Shown piece by piece: positions 11,117 to 23,005 of a DNA stretch of 64,000 nt (the stretch's first letter is position 1; each line of letters begins with the position of its first letter). The DNA is from Leuctra nigra (taxonomy: Eukaryota > Arthropoda > Insecta > Plecoptera > Leuctridae), in assembly GCA_934045905.1 (NCBI GenBank), contig OW203764.1, positions 26,524,954-26,588,953 of the forward strand, given 5' to 3'. The notes beneath the pieces were generated by a model. It searched no databases. It saw only the letters and a list, made by a program, of their open reading frames with translations, and was not told the origin of the DNA. Position numbers and translations under genes: made by a program.

Positions 11117-11851
11117 TGACTATCTTGACCAGAAGGGAATATAATCTAACATAAAAATTATTCATGTTTGCCGTGTTTACGTTTTATAAGTAAGTAGTTA
11201 GTAGTTATAAAAGTTCAAAAGCTCAACCATTTAGGTTTTTACCGGACTGCGAAGTGGACATTGGCAACTAAAAGACTGTAAAATTTGAGGAATTTTTACT
11301 TTCGATTCTATTTCCCTTCTCTCAAGGTAGAGAGAGTAGACAAATTTATAGATTGCTAGTGTATGATCTGCAAACAATACAGTAAACCCGAACTACCAGT
11401 GCTAAAGGGTTTTCTTCCAAGTTCCACTGTTAGTAAGTTACAGTGGTTAGACCTAGGTTTGACCAACACTAACACTTTGTACCAATGTTACCAGCGTTAC
11501 CCTCTTTGTCCAAAGTAGCCTGTTGTTGCTTCCTTGATATTCATTGAATGGTATGAACGACCACGTTATTTGTCAAATAATAGTGAATAAGTAAACACTT
11601 GAGTACATACAATCTTCATATTTATTACAATTACTCTCAGCTGACAGCTAATAATACACAAGTTCTCAATTCCAAGGTATGAGCAGCGAGTCATCTTAAA
11701 TCAATAGAGTGGCATACCATATTTCTTCATTCCATTTCTATCATACGACGTCGTATACTTCCTAGTCAACGTCATCTTCGTGGATGCCCGTCAACACCTT
11801 AAACTTGCAAATTCTTAAATCATCAATCCTCTTCTTATCAATCAGTATCAA
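11117..11851. other. Non-coding stretch downstream of the SIAH-like relic
   Basis: No coding feature is seen. Relative to the SIAH-like gene on the minus strand, this is its 3' flank. Confidence 0.5.
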
Positions 11852-12609
11852 TTATTTATCATCTTTAATCATCTTGCACTCAATTAAGAACTTGTCATCG
11901 GTTTTCGTCAACAGATCCAGCATGTGCTGGTCCACACGGATCGTCTTCAGATTGCCCAGATAGCTCTGCAAGGCGTTGAGCGTCGGACCAGAGTAACAAT
12001 CAAGTAAACTCACTCGTTTTCGACGTCAACGTAAACTCGCATTTGTATTTGTGACAGTTTCCCAGCGGGCCAATGTACCGCGAATACAGATACAAAACAG
12101 ACTTCTCAGAGGAGTAGTGAAAGAAAATCCAGAATATTTCATCATCAAAAGGACAGATCATTAATCGATTTGCATTTTTATTTAGTTTAAAGTACCATGA
12201 AATACAAGTGTCATTATTCATCCCAAAGAAACCGTCTGGATGTAGGGTTTTCACGTGTTCCAAAAGATCTGCTCTGTGTCCCAACCAGTTGCAACCGTAA
12301 GCTTTACACTCGCATCTAAAAGCGCAAACAAGTAGATGTTGCTCCATGTCGTCTTGGTAAACCCGCTCTTGGCAGCCTCCCTTCTTGTTCTTACACGGCA
12401 GTTTGATCTGCCTGCTCATGTCCTCGACGGCGAGATTGCGGGATGCTGGGGCTCCTGGCGCCCGGCACATGGGACATTCTTCGACCTGGTCCTGACACGA
12501 TGCACACAAGTTGTGGCCGTTAGAGCACATGTAGATCGACGGGACATTCGAGTTGCTGCAGAAATGTCGTCATCAGTTTCACAGCTTCGTCCGGATCGTC
12601 TTCCGACAT
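11852..12609 (-). pseudogene. SIAH/SINA-type E3 ubiquitin ligase, broken
   Basis: The minus strand encodes a Seven-in-absentia-like RING E3 in at least three frame segments. It begins MSEDDPDEAVKLMTTFLQQ at 12609, followed by LECPV, the first RING cysteine. A deletion then removes the second RING cysteine and shifts frame. The second segment (about 12530-12010) resumes at YMCSNGHNLCASC and ECPMC, the remaining RING ligands. A SIAH-type zinc finger follows (CKNKKGGC...HLLVCAFRCECKAYGCNW...H), then part of the SINA beta-sandwich. Near 12010 the frame shifts again, and the C-terminus continues SGPTLNALQSYLGNLKT to TAA at 11854-11852. No splice sites explain the shifts. The family ubiquitinates substrates in the cytosol. 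This intronless, twice-shifted copy is probably a dead duplicate; an assembly error could explain the second shift but hardly the missing RING cysteine. Confidence 0.8.
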
Positions 12610-13257
12610 CTTTGGCTCGCAATTCCTGGAGAATCTGAAGTTAAGAAATCTAATTATAACTTTCCTTCTTGAATATATTTTTGACGTTTCTTTAAAAGTT
12701 TGATTAAATATTGGATATTGGCTCGAGGAGTAAAACCTCAAGTTTGACATTTTGGTAAGATACCGATAATGGTATAAAAAAGTCGACTTGGCTAATCCGA
12801 TTAGTAACTGCTTATTTCATAGGTACTATGTACAATGATATACAATATGGCATTATTCATCCCAAAGTTAATAGCATATTATTGTATATCAAAAAAACGG
12901 TAGTCTCTGCGAGATTATTAAAAATAAATGAAATTTTGATCTTAGAATGACAGCTGTCAGTATGTTAATAATATCGGATGAGCTGAGCAACGTAAGATGA
13001 AGGAAAACAACTGCAGAAACTTCTACCTACTAGGTATATTGCATAGTGTACCATAGAAACGAATTCTTCGGGGGTAGGTACCTACTAGGGTACTATATCC
13101 TAAACTAGGTAGGTACCTACTAGCATGTACTAGATATTGGTGGTCAATGATAAGAAGAAGTAAAGTGATCTGGGTCCCGATTCTACAACTATTTTCGATT
13201 GCTGACGGAATAGCAATCTGTATAAAGTTTGGCACAATCTCATTGCTTACCACTTTG
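12610..13257. other. Non-coding stretch
   Basis: AT-rich sequence with GGTACCTACTAG-type words at about 13070-13130. It contains an isolated GACTTGGC at 12785-12792, the motif found at the ends of the Helitron-like elements. No gene seen. Confidence 0.5.
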
Positions 13258-13260
13258 TAA

Positions 13261-13747
13261 AGCCTGATGCACAATTGAATTAAGGTTTATGGTTTAGTGT
13301 TTAGTGTTTAGTGTTTAGTGTTTAAGAGAAATGAAAGATGCTGTTATAACGTTACCATGCACAACTGTCATAAGCGTTATAAGGTTTAGTGTTTAAGGTT
13401 TAAGCTGAAATAAGAAATCAACAAAATCCATTTCTTATTGCAAAACACTATTTCACCTTATGACGAACCAATCAGAAGAGAGCAGAGTAAATGTCAATGT
13501 CAAATTCGTACGGGAAAATGAAAAGCTGTCTGAATTAATGTCATTGGAAGCATTTTAATTTGATATTTGTGCCTAATCTTGCTCATATATTTGTTTCCAT
13601 ATCATTTTTCGATCAATTATTTAATTTTATCACGTGGTGAAATAACCTCGTGAAATAAGCAATTGTGCACTGGACTCTGTTATAACATCTTAAACACTAA
13701 TCACTAAACATTAAACCATAAACCTTAATTCAATTGTGCATCAGCCT
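13261..13747. mobile_element. 487-bp MITE with TAA target duplication (PIF/Harbinger-like)
   Basis: AGCCTGATGCACAATTGAAT at 13261 is mirrored by the right end GTGCATCAGCCT at 13747. The arms extend about 50 bp through GGTTTATGGTTTAGTG. TAA directly flanks both ends (13258-13260 and 13748-13750). A 3-bp TWA duplication is typical of PIF/Harbinger elements. The left arm has a GTTTAGT tandem repeat at about 13290-13325. No transposase is encoded. Confidence 0.8.
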
Positions 13748-13750
13748 TAA

Positions 13751-14230
13751 ACGGCAATACATGAAAAGACGAAGTGTGTAGCCAGAAATACGCTGAAATC
13801 ATGGATTGACTCAGACCTACGATCAGTCCAATCAATAAGCCAATTGTTAGGTAAACTCTTTGGGTAACCCACCTTGTAGTTGGTGTAAATGCTTGGGATC
13901 GGAACTATTATTATGGAATATTCCAATTGAAACTTGCCTTCTCCTGTAAATGAAGTTATTTTAGCGACGGTGTCGAATTCTGTTCGAGTGAATACCGGAA
14001 AATTTGCAGAGATAACAGAGAAGTTGTGTTGATGCATTCACGACCACGAAAAACTGATAACAAATGAATGATAGAAAACAAGTATCCACATCACATCCAC
14101 ATAGCCAATCAGGACAAGAGCCATCTAGAGCCATCGGAATTTGCAAAATGTATGGAGTAAATTTTGACTATTCTTATCGTGCGCTCAAAACCTAACGTCT
14201 GCCCCCAATCTTATTTGTACTAGTGACACA
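13751..14230. other. Non-coding stretch with an unassigned open frame
   Basis: A 96-codon minus-strand frame at 13747-14037 includes a splice-like segment (TTTACAG ... AAGGTGGGT) but matches no family I recognise. Confidence 0.4.
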
Positions 14231-14474
14231 GGGGCCCTATTCTAGAATGTTTTCCCAATTCCATTCTGATACAATCGGGCTCACGGCCTATCAAATTCCA
14301 TTTTTTTTTTTTTAAATCACAGCATACTTTATTATATATAAAGCACCTTTCCAAACATTTTATGGAGTAGGATAATTGCTAAACAATATTATAGGCCACA
14401 CAAATAAATATACCACAATGCCGGCTGGCCAAGCCTGTCACATTTCATTTCTTATAAACTAAACATTAAATTCA

Positions 14475-14505
14475 TCATTTCAAAACACTTCTTTCTTCTT
14501 CTTCC

Positions 14506-14536
<31 letters not shown>

Positions 14537-15350
14537 CTTCTTCTTCTTCTTCTTCTTCTTCTTCTTCTTCTGCTTCTTCTTCTTCTTCTTCTTCTTCTTC
14601 TTCTTCTTCTACTTGTTCTTCCTCAAATTCCATTTCATACTCATCATTTTCTTCTTCTCTCCACATATCTGCATCTTCCCTCCCATCTTCATTTTCCACC
14701 CCTTCATTTTCTTCACAACACTCTTCCACCTCTATTTCCTTTCTATCCACTAATTCATTCCATTTCTCGTGATCTCTCCACATTTCTTGATTCTTCACAT
14801 TCTCCCAACTTTCCCCACGATCTTCAATGTCTTGTCTAATCTGCTCAAACCATCTTGCTCGAGGTCTACCAACTTTTCTTTTCATATTTTCATTCCTATC
14901 AAACTCTCTTTTAGCCAATCTTGTATCTTTCATCATCTTCATCTTTTTAAACCACCTTAACCTATCTCTTCCAATAGTGTATCCCAATCTCTCCACTGCA
15001 ACTTCTTTTCTTAACTTATTACTTCTTATCCTGTCCAACATTGATACTCCAACCATAGCCCTCACAAATTTCATTTCTGCTGCCTGAATCATGCTTGCCT
15101 CTTTCCACCCAATATTCCATGTAACTGATCCATAACTCAAAATTGGTAAGAAATATTGTTTATACAGTACCAATTTAAATTTTAGTGGAAGCTTTTTGTC
15201 CCACACTAGCTTTCTTACTTGTTGGTAGAATCCATCTGCTTTCTTTACCCTCCTCTTCACTTCTTCTCCACATCTAGCGTCCTCTGTCAGTAGGCTTCCC
15301 AAATATGGGAATGCTTCCGTCTTCTTCATTTCTTCACCTCTCAACTGCAA
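14475..15350 (-). pseudogene. LINE reverse transcriptase C-terminal fragment with polyglutamate tail
   Basis: The 291-codon minus-strand frame is the C-terminal connection region of a LINE ORF2. It begins in the AFPYLGSLLTEDARC segment that follows the RT palm and continues through YKQYFLPILSYGSVTWN, RDRLRWFKKM and RPRARWFEQIRQD. The catalytic RT block is absent, so this is a 5'-truncated copy. The last about 80 codons are acidic and end in long glutamate runs, produced by a (CTT)n microsatellite on the plus strand. Upstream of 15350 the homology stops after a few codons, before the TIR at 15397. It is probably not functional. Confidence 0.75.
14492..14611. repeat. (CTT)n microsatellite
   Basis: About 120 bp of nearly pure TTC/CTT repeat, interrupted once by TGC. 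On the minus strand it encodes the polyglutamate tail. Confidence 0.95.
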
Positions 15351-15413
15351 CCCTTGATCTTGTGTTTTTCTCTTTTAATAATTTTAATTCTAAAAGTTCT
15401 AGAATCGGGCCCC

Positions 15414-16194
15414 AGTCCTTTTGAAAGAGAATACTTCAATATTACCGAATTTACATTATTACAAATGTGTGTAACAGAAATAGAGGAAATGGTTGAGCCT
15501 TCTGCTTGTTTAATTGTCTGTTTAATTGTGTTTGTCTGCTTGTTTCTTGTTTAATTGTTTCTGTTTAATTCTGTAGAATGAATAACTAATAAATGTGACT
15601 CCACTTCAAACTGTTGCTCCTGAATGTAGCTAACCCTCCTGAGATCTTCACAAACGCTGTGCTGTCGTCACCAAGTCCTCGTGTTTGTTTACCTACTACT
15701 TGCATGTGAGATATTTTCGGGGGTTTGTTTACATCTAGGGGCAATGCCATGGCCTGGAGTTCATGGGCTTCATCGTTCACTGGCATGTTATAGAAGACTA
15801 ATTAACCCGTCATGTTTCATTGTAGTCAGTGGAACAATGTCCAACTAACACTGTTTGCGCAAGACTTCATTAAATGTCATTCAAATTAATGGATGTTAGT
15901 ATTTGGGAGAACAAGTTGAAATCATTCCATAATCCGATGGTTAGCCGAATATTGAGCTCTCATTAAAGCCGCCCAAAACACGATATTGACTACCCTGTAG
16001 TTTTCTAAAGATTTGATAATTATTTGACTGACGAAGGTTTTTGTAAAAAAAAAAAAAAATCATTATATAATCCAATGAATCTTGAGTGTAAAGTCTATTA
16101 AAATTGTATTCTTCTATTTATTTTCCTCGAGAAAGAAGAACTACTAACTAAAATTGGTATCGTCTGGTGGACCATAGATCCAAATATTTCATAA
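15414..16194. other. Non-coding stretch
   Basis: A short frame at 15354-15554 carries only repeated TGTTTAATTGT words. Nothing recognisable was seen. Confidence 0.5.
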
Positions 16195-17306
16195 CTAGGA
16201 AAACGCTCGGTGTAACGCGTTGATGAGCGAGCACCGACACGCACGACATCGCCAATCATAGCACGATCCAATTAATCAAAGATAACTAACTATACATTAT
16301 TTATTACCAATTTTCCTTGCAACTTTTCATAAACACTCTGGATCAATTAAATAACAGATTATTGTACTGATATTTTTCCATCAATCTCTTTGGACAGATA
16401 TTCAAACACTTAAAACAGCAATAAGTCTGTAAATTCTTGACCGATTGGGCTGGAAATGTGTAAAATATGATGCTATCTAGTCAAAACATTGTTTTCATAA
16501 CTGTGAAACACAATCCATATCGTAAAATAAATTATTTTAGATAAGGTATACCTATACCTATGTATATGAAATACCTACATTACATTTTGACTACATTATG
16601 TATTGCAATATGATCCACTAATAAAAGAATCTGTCTTACATTGATATTGAGAATAGCCATCTATAGACTTTGCTTTGCTACATAGAGCAACCCATAATGC
16701 AGTGGAATTTCTGTTTTGAAATGTCATTTCTGACAGTTATTAAAACTGTCAATAAGTGCATCTATGTTCTTGACTGGTAGGGCTGAAAATGTGTAAAATA
16801 AGAGACAATGTTGGTCTGAACGACCATGCAAAATATGAGTTTGATTAATCAGATTAATCGAAGACCATTTGATAGGTCAAATGGTGGTGTGGCTATAGGC
16901 CGTTTTAAATTAAGTATACAAATGTCAGTAAAATGTCTATTACTCTTGAAGCTCATTACAGATTTGTAAAAAATCACTTATAATGCTGGTACACATGACC
17001 TTGCAAAATTTGGTGATGATCGGTCAAACTATTGCAGTTAGGTATATACACAGAGTTTCCTTCATCCCCATTGCCAAGCTAACTATAACTACACATCAAG
17101 TTTCCGATGCAACCAATGGAGCGAACTTGCTGAAAATCATTTTGTCCATAACGAGAATAGTAATTTATGTTGTGTGAAAAAATTGGCCTGATCCATTACT
17201 TCGTTTGGCAGGAGACGCCAAATGCACAAATACACACACAAAAAACAGAGATTCGAGCCATAAGTTTCAAGTGGAGACGCTCGCTACGCTCGCTTGATAA
17301 TGTGAG
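16195..17306 (+). repeat. Dispersed repeat family R, longest copy
   Basis: It begins CTAGGAAAACGCTCGGTGTA and ACGCGTTGATGAGCGAGCAC. It ends in GACGCTCGCTACGCTCGCTT. The body carries short words such as GACTGGTAGGGCTGAAAATG and TTAAAACTGTCAATAAGTGC that recur in the copy at 34779-35314. The conserved start also recurs at 22573, 26881, 50373 (minus) and 57496 (minus). No transposase is seen, and the class is unknown. Confidence 0.7.
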
Positions 17307-17816
17307 ATTTTTCATTATCGTTTGTAGCGCTACAAAGATGGGTGCAGTGAGGTTTCATTCAATGCATTGCTGGTTCAACGAATATAGCCGTGCAGATCCG
17401 AATTAAAACTAAATAAATCGAGTTAACTGTTGACTTCAAAACATTGCATAGAACCGGTTAAAGCTAAATGAATTGATGAAAAATTTAACTGTGTAAACTT
17501 TAATTTATTTCAATTAGAATTTCATGGTTTACATATTGCATTACTAGACTCCAATTCGGAGAATAAGTTGTGATCAAGACTATCACCAATCTATCACCAA
17601 TCAAATATTGAATGTTTCTATAAATAATTCCAGTTCACGTAGTAGAATACACGGTTAACATTAAAAATTCAATATAATTTAAACTAGCACAGAAGCGGTA
17701 TAAAATATCGATATGTCAAGTCCATCATTAATTGAAATTGAATTGAAATTCCACGCTGTCGATTGGATCAGTTATAAAAACTATTTGAGTTATGAAATAA
17801 AAGCGATTGAATATGA
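17307..17816. other. Non-coding stretch
   Basis: AT-rich, with nothing recognised. Confidence 0.5.
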
Positions 17817-18050
17817 ATGAATTGGTACCGAGCAAGTTGGTTCAGGCTGTGCAACGTGCACTGCGGTGGTCCGAGTTCGACTCCTGCCGCCTTCCTTCTC
17901 GACAGATGTTGCTCGTTCTCTCAGTCAATGCGGGGACTGCCTCCTAACAACCTTCCTCGCCACCCTTGCTTCATTATAAACGCTCTAAACCCAATCCCAA
18001 TCATAATCATTCAACCGTCATTCTTCCCCATTCATTAGTCTAATTAAATA
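17817..18050 (+). repeat. tRNA-derived SINE
   Basis: The 5' head contains an A-box-like GAGCAAGTTGGTTCAGG and, about 35 bases on, a B-box-like GAGTTCGACTCC, as in a tRNA-derived promoter. The body ends in AACGCTCTAAACCCAATCCC. A diverged copy of that body and ending recurs at about 18200-18295, just downstream. Confidence 0.6.
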
Positions 18051-18199
18051 ACAGTGTGACCTTAGAGTAAGACGTTGATTCATCATAAAATAATGTTGGT
18101 TAGATGTAAATAAATGAGATGTGTTTATAACAGTCGTTTTCAAATGAAGTATCAAGTGACAATATGCTATTGTAGTTGAGATTGTATTTTGTATTTTAC

Positions 18200-18295
18200 A
18201 CTCAGTCAATAGGCAAATACTGGAATTGTCTTCCAACAACCTCCACTCGCTTTTTACTTTCTTCATCATCAACGCTCTAAACCCAATCCCATTAA
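18200..18295 (+). repeat. Diverged SINE 3' body
   Basis: CAGTCAAT...CCAACAACCT...AACGCTCTAAACCCAATCCC repeats, in the same order, words from the SINE at 17817-18050. It is 5'-truncated. Confidence 0.5.
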
Positions 18296-18300
18296 ACAAT

Positions 18301-21300
18301 ATTGTTTATAGATGTAAATAAGGAGCTGTATTCAAAACAGTCTTAGGGGAATAGAATCCACATTAATAGGCTCCATATTATGCGTTTGAAGTTCACATTG
18401 AACCTGAATGGTTCAGCTTTTAGCTGAGCTTTTTTTGGTTGTGAATTTAAAAGCTCGATTTCAGTGTCTATATTTTGGTTAAACAGTACAACTGACACAA
18501 ATGTTTCTCATGTTTATTACAGATGTGGCTTTTTTATGTTTCTGTTTTGACAATTATTTGTCGGGAAAAACGCATGGAAAATTATGGAAAATTATGAAAA
18601 TAGCTACATAATTTTTTTTTAATTTTAATACATCGTTATATAACGTAATATACGTAATATTTTTATATTTCATTATCATCATCATTGACACGATGTACCT
18701 CTGGTGAGACTTGCAGAAAATTTCAAATCAATCGTCGATCGGTTTGGCGCTGGAGTTTGAAGTAAAAAAACATCACAAAACAATGAAAGATGCGGAGATA
18801 AAATTTGACCTTGAATCGTTCTCTTATGGCGTATAATAACAATCAATATCACACAAAATGAACTATTTTTATGTCGATTCTATTCCCCTTCTCTTGTTGT
18901 GCAGATATTATCACCGACGTCGCCGTCTCTCTGGCATCATTTCGACGCATCTGTGGGAGCTACGTCACCTGGCCAAATCGATCCAAATACTCAACCATCA
19001 AGTATCAACTCTCCTGGATGTCGCGGCGACACCAAGGGGTTGGTTACATCAACGTACATTTACATACAACACCGGTTTTCATTGTAACCAGCAGTACAAA
19101 AGTATTCGTCCACAAACTAATAATCTCCAATGCGAACGAGTTTCCGAGGTTCGAACAGCTTGCGATATTACCATGCATTATTGTGCGAGGACGCGTGGCT
19201 TGCGTAGGGTCCCCCTCGTCCCCCCCTAACTGCACCTATTGTTGCACCCCGGTCCCCGAGACCTGACCCACCCTCTCTCCCCTACGCTGTAAGCCCTGCA
19301 GCTGGCGTATTGAATTCGGCCACACGTCGATCAGCTGTTCGGGAGGAAAAGCGGCAGCTGAATCAGAAAGAGGATCTACGCTTCGGTCATTCAATGGAGG
19401 ACCATTAATATTGGAAGTAAAAAATGGAATTTCCATTTCCAGCTAACAATGTTTTGTATCGAGCGAGTACAAAGTGATGAATAATCGAGAGGAGTGCATA
19501 TTGTGAGCTTCCTCTCTGTTAAATGTGGATAATTGAGTTGGTCTTGTACTTGATTTTAATTAAAATACGCAATCAACTGCGATGAAGAGTTGTCTATTAA
19601 ATTTTATTTTAAATACCACTTGATATTTTGCAGCTGTTACGAACTGGCTTGTACTTGAACATAACCTAATCTTGTCGTGTGCCACCTAATCGTATATATG
19701 CATAATTGGAAAGTTGCAAGTAATTTTTCATGGGATTTAAATAAAAAATTACATTTTAAAACAAAGCGTTATTTCACCACCAAAACTATAAATTTACGTT
19801 CACAAAAATAAATTTAAATTGTATTAGACATTTTGGCGGGAAACCAGTACAAATCAAAAATATATTTTTTGATTGATTGTCAAGTTGTGCAAATTTTAAT
19901 CTATTATTTGACACTTGTCTCACTCTCAACATACACAATCTAATTACAACTCTGATAAATAGTAAATCTGTGTTTCCATGGTCAAAAATGTTTGCTTTTT
20001 TATTTGTTTTTTCGCGACAGGGGTGCAAAAGCACCCTATACTTACTCCAGTTGACTCCCTGCAACAGGGGTGAAAACATTTGTTATTTAATTTTTTAATT
20101 ATGGAGACACAAATTTATTCTAAGACATCTATAGTTAAACAGTAAAAATTTAACGTCAGACATGAAATAAATGTCGTTCGGTATTGGGACGCGCAGCGCT
20201 CGAATACGCTATCTGGTGGTAGATTTTTGAACTTGACTTTGGTGGATCAGCATTCACTTCGGGCCGCCTACACGGGCTAACTAAGTGCAACTAACAGAGA
20301 TTATTTTCGTATTTCTTCAGGTTATTTGATGATTTGATTAGCTCGCACCTTTCATCCAACAAATGTTTGACACAATATACTATTTATTTAGTTCAATTAG
20401 ATTTAAATATAATACATGAGAGCGTTATTTCCATGTGTTTTACTGATCGTGTCTTCTAGACTGCTGCCATACATTGCGAGTTTCAGTGAATTTCGCACCT
20501 ATTTTGTATTTTGTTTAATAAGTATAAAAGTTTTGTACTATACAACTGGAGCTTATAACTAAATTTATGGGGTATACAAAGACGTATAAAAATGATACTA
20601 GACCGTACAAGAATATGCGATGGGGTGACAAGACGGCTCCTATTTGACAACGGGACGGAATATTCAAAGACATATTTTCTTACCACTTCGAGTGTTGACA
20701 TTCTCAATTGCCGTTATTGATTTAACTACAACCACAATTATTATTTAAGAAACCTTCAATATAATTACCCATTCATCAGAACTTAATTTATATTTTTGCT
20801 TATTACTGATCTTTTCCAGTGGAGAATTAAACAGTCATGCAATGCAATGAAATGCATAAATATCTTTGATATTCACTTAAATTAATAAATATTTAAAAAT
20901 GTGTAGGTACTATGTTTGAATGAAAGAACACAAATGTTGCACAAATGTGTTCTATATATTGTTGCACAAAGAACATAATATAATAGGATAATCACTCCGA
21001 GGATAAATTAAATAACTATCTCCCTTGCCCGCGAAACGAGTCAATTTATAGGTCAGATGAAATCAAATAATTTAATAAATATCTATTAAAAGACAAATAT
21101 ACATATTGGAACTACATACTGTAAGACGCAATAAACAATTAATCTATTAAAACTTAAAATTAAATTCGATTTGAATAATTCAACTGACAGCCCTCAAAGA
21201 TATTGTCACAGATTAGGCTATAGTTTGTTGAAATAAAGAACTGAAGAAAAAATAACTATAATAATACAATAAAATCATTTTCATGATGTGTGGTTTTGTT

Positions 21301-22572
21301 ATTACTTGTGGAAAATATAATTTAGGTACATACTTTGATTTCTAGTACAATCAAGGAAGAATGTGCCGTTGTTGTAATTTGGAAAGTCAGTCTGAGAGAT
21401 CCGATAATAATTCAATTTTTTAAGTGCTATGTCATCGATAACACCCGAAATATGTGTGCACGCATAATAGTACACGTGATAAATATCAATTAGATGTAAA
21501 AGTTTTTGCATTCCGTCTAAAAATATGAAACTAAACGTCCCCGAATAACAGGTAAACCTGGCAGAAAGGGTAGGAGAATAGCACTGTGCAAACACGTGAC
21601 AGAAACTGATCCACTAAACTCGGCCACTTCCTGTCATGTGCGTTTCCGTTGCGCTTCCCAATTGATGAAGCAGGTAATCATTAATTTTCTTTTACTTCCA
21701 TAAAACAAGACTACACTCAATTTCCGCTAAAATACATAGCTTTCCTGTTTCACGTCTACAAAACAGGAAAGGAAATGTAGGGAAATTGTAATCGTGCTTC
21801 CACATTATGTCGATTTTCTTTTAGTGTTACTTCGGAGAAAAGATTTCATCAAGTCAAGAAGATGTTGCCCGCCAATTTAACTGTTATATTTCGAGGAAAC
21901 GTGAGAGGAGAAAAATACAATTTATTACAAAGCAAGAAAAGAAAATATTTGCCGAAATAAACTTTTGAAAGTGGAAAAGCGTGATGCGAATTTAATTCGA
22001 AAACAGATTGAGTCTTTTACGTTTTATTTCGTAGAGAAGTAAAGTTACAATTCAATGGAAAACAGATTGGCTTTGATACAATGTTTTCCTGTCGTTCATA
22101 CAATCGGATCTCTTGTTTGTTTCACTTCTCGAAACTAACACTGGGAATGGATGTGGATAGGCAACCCGTCATTCATCCGTGTATTCATTGTGCATACTCA
22201 ACAGGCGACGTAGCATCAATGTGCGCACAGTTTCTGAACGTCGTCTAAAACTTGCTAGAACGTAGCGGAAGTCCTAAGAAACCTCTAATACAGAAAATGG
22301 AATTCAATAAAAAATAATCTCTCCATTTATTAGGTATAATAATGATATTGATTTTCATAATGGTTTCGTTTTGATTTGTTTGGAAGCATTATAAAAACAA
22401 TCTTATGTAGGTATATTAAAACCATGTGATTCGGATTGGAGTAGAAATCAAATTAACTCATCTTCATTGAAAAAATTTAAATTCAATGGCGTAATCCCAA
22501 TTTCTGTTCACACATTATTAGAAGAGTCAAAATTACTATGACTATGTCATACATACTATGTATGACATCTCT
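18301..22572. other. Long non-coding stretch with a GC-rich patch
   Basis: No supported gene. The patch at about 18900-19420 is GC-rich and open in all three plus frames for about 190 bp. It follows a good acceptor-like tract (CCCCTTCTCTTGTTGTGCAG, ending at 18904), but no downstream donor or protein family could be assigned. The rest is AT-rich. Confidence 0.45.
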
Positions 22573-23005
22573 TATAAGAACGCGTTGATAAGCGAGTACC
22601 TATTTGTAGAGGCTTCATTTTAATTATGCTTTATTTTGACGATCTAAAAACCTTGGAAAAAATTAAAATATTGTTGCATTTGTTGGAAAATCTAAGGCTA
22701 ATGTGTTGCAAGTGATCAGGGTGTGGTACATACTTTCTCGATAGAACAAATTTGACACATTTTTGAACTTACGGTAAATTACGGTACCTCTGTCGGGACC
22801 GATATTGCTGAAAACGTATAAAATCTGATAAAATGTTGGTCTCTATGACATTGCCAAATTTCAATTTAATCGGACAAAACGATTTTCAATTTTAGAAAAA
22901 GCAAACCAGACATGGACATGTCCTTACATGTATTAAAAATTTCAGGTTGATCAGAGACACGGTTTGCCCTGTATTGCCTAGCAGCCGATGAAACAAACAA
23001 AAAAA
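22573..23005 (+). repeat. Dispersed repeat family R, copy
   Basis: It begins AAGAACGCGTTGATAAGCGAGTAC, a shortened form of the family start. It continues with family words such as GGGACCGATATTGCTGAAAA and GTTGGTCTCTATGACA. Confidence 0.55.

Larger units (their letters stand above)
14231..15413. mobile_element. Inverted-repeat element enclosing a LINE fragment
   Basis: GGGGCCCTATTCTAGAAT (14231-14248) is mirrored by TTCTAGAATCGGGCCCC (15397-15413). The ends resemble those of the MITE at 60016-60150 (GGGGGGCCTATTCTAGA). Everything between is the LINE relic and its tail. Either a LINE inserted into a MITE of this family or the element picked up LINE sequence. No duplication of the target is obvious. 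Confidence 0.5.

Noticed and set aside
13747..14037. 96-residue minus-strand frame with splice-like borders near 13945 and 13870
   Set aside because: Some protein-like stretches, but no recognised family, and the frame runs up to a MITE end.
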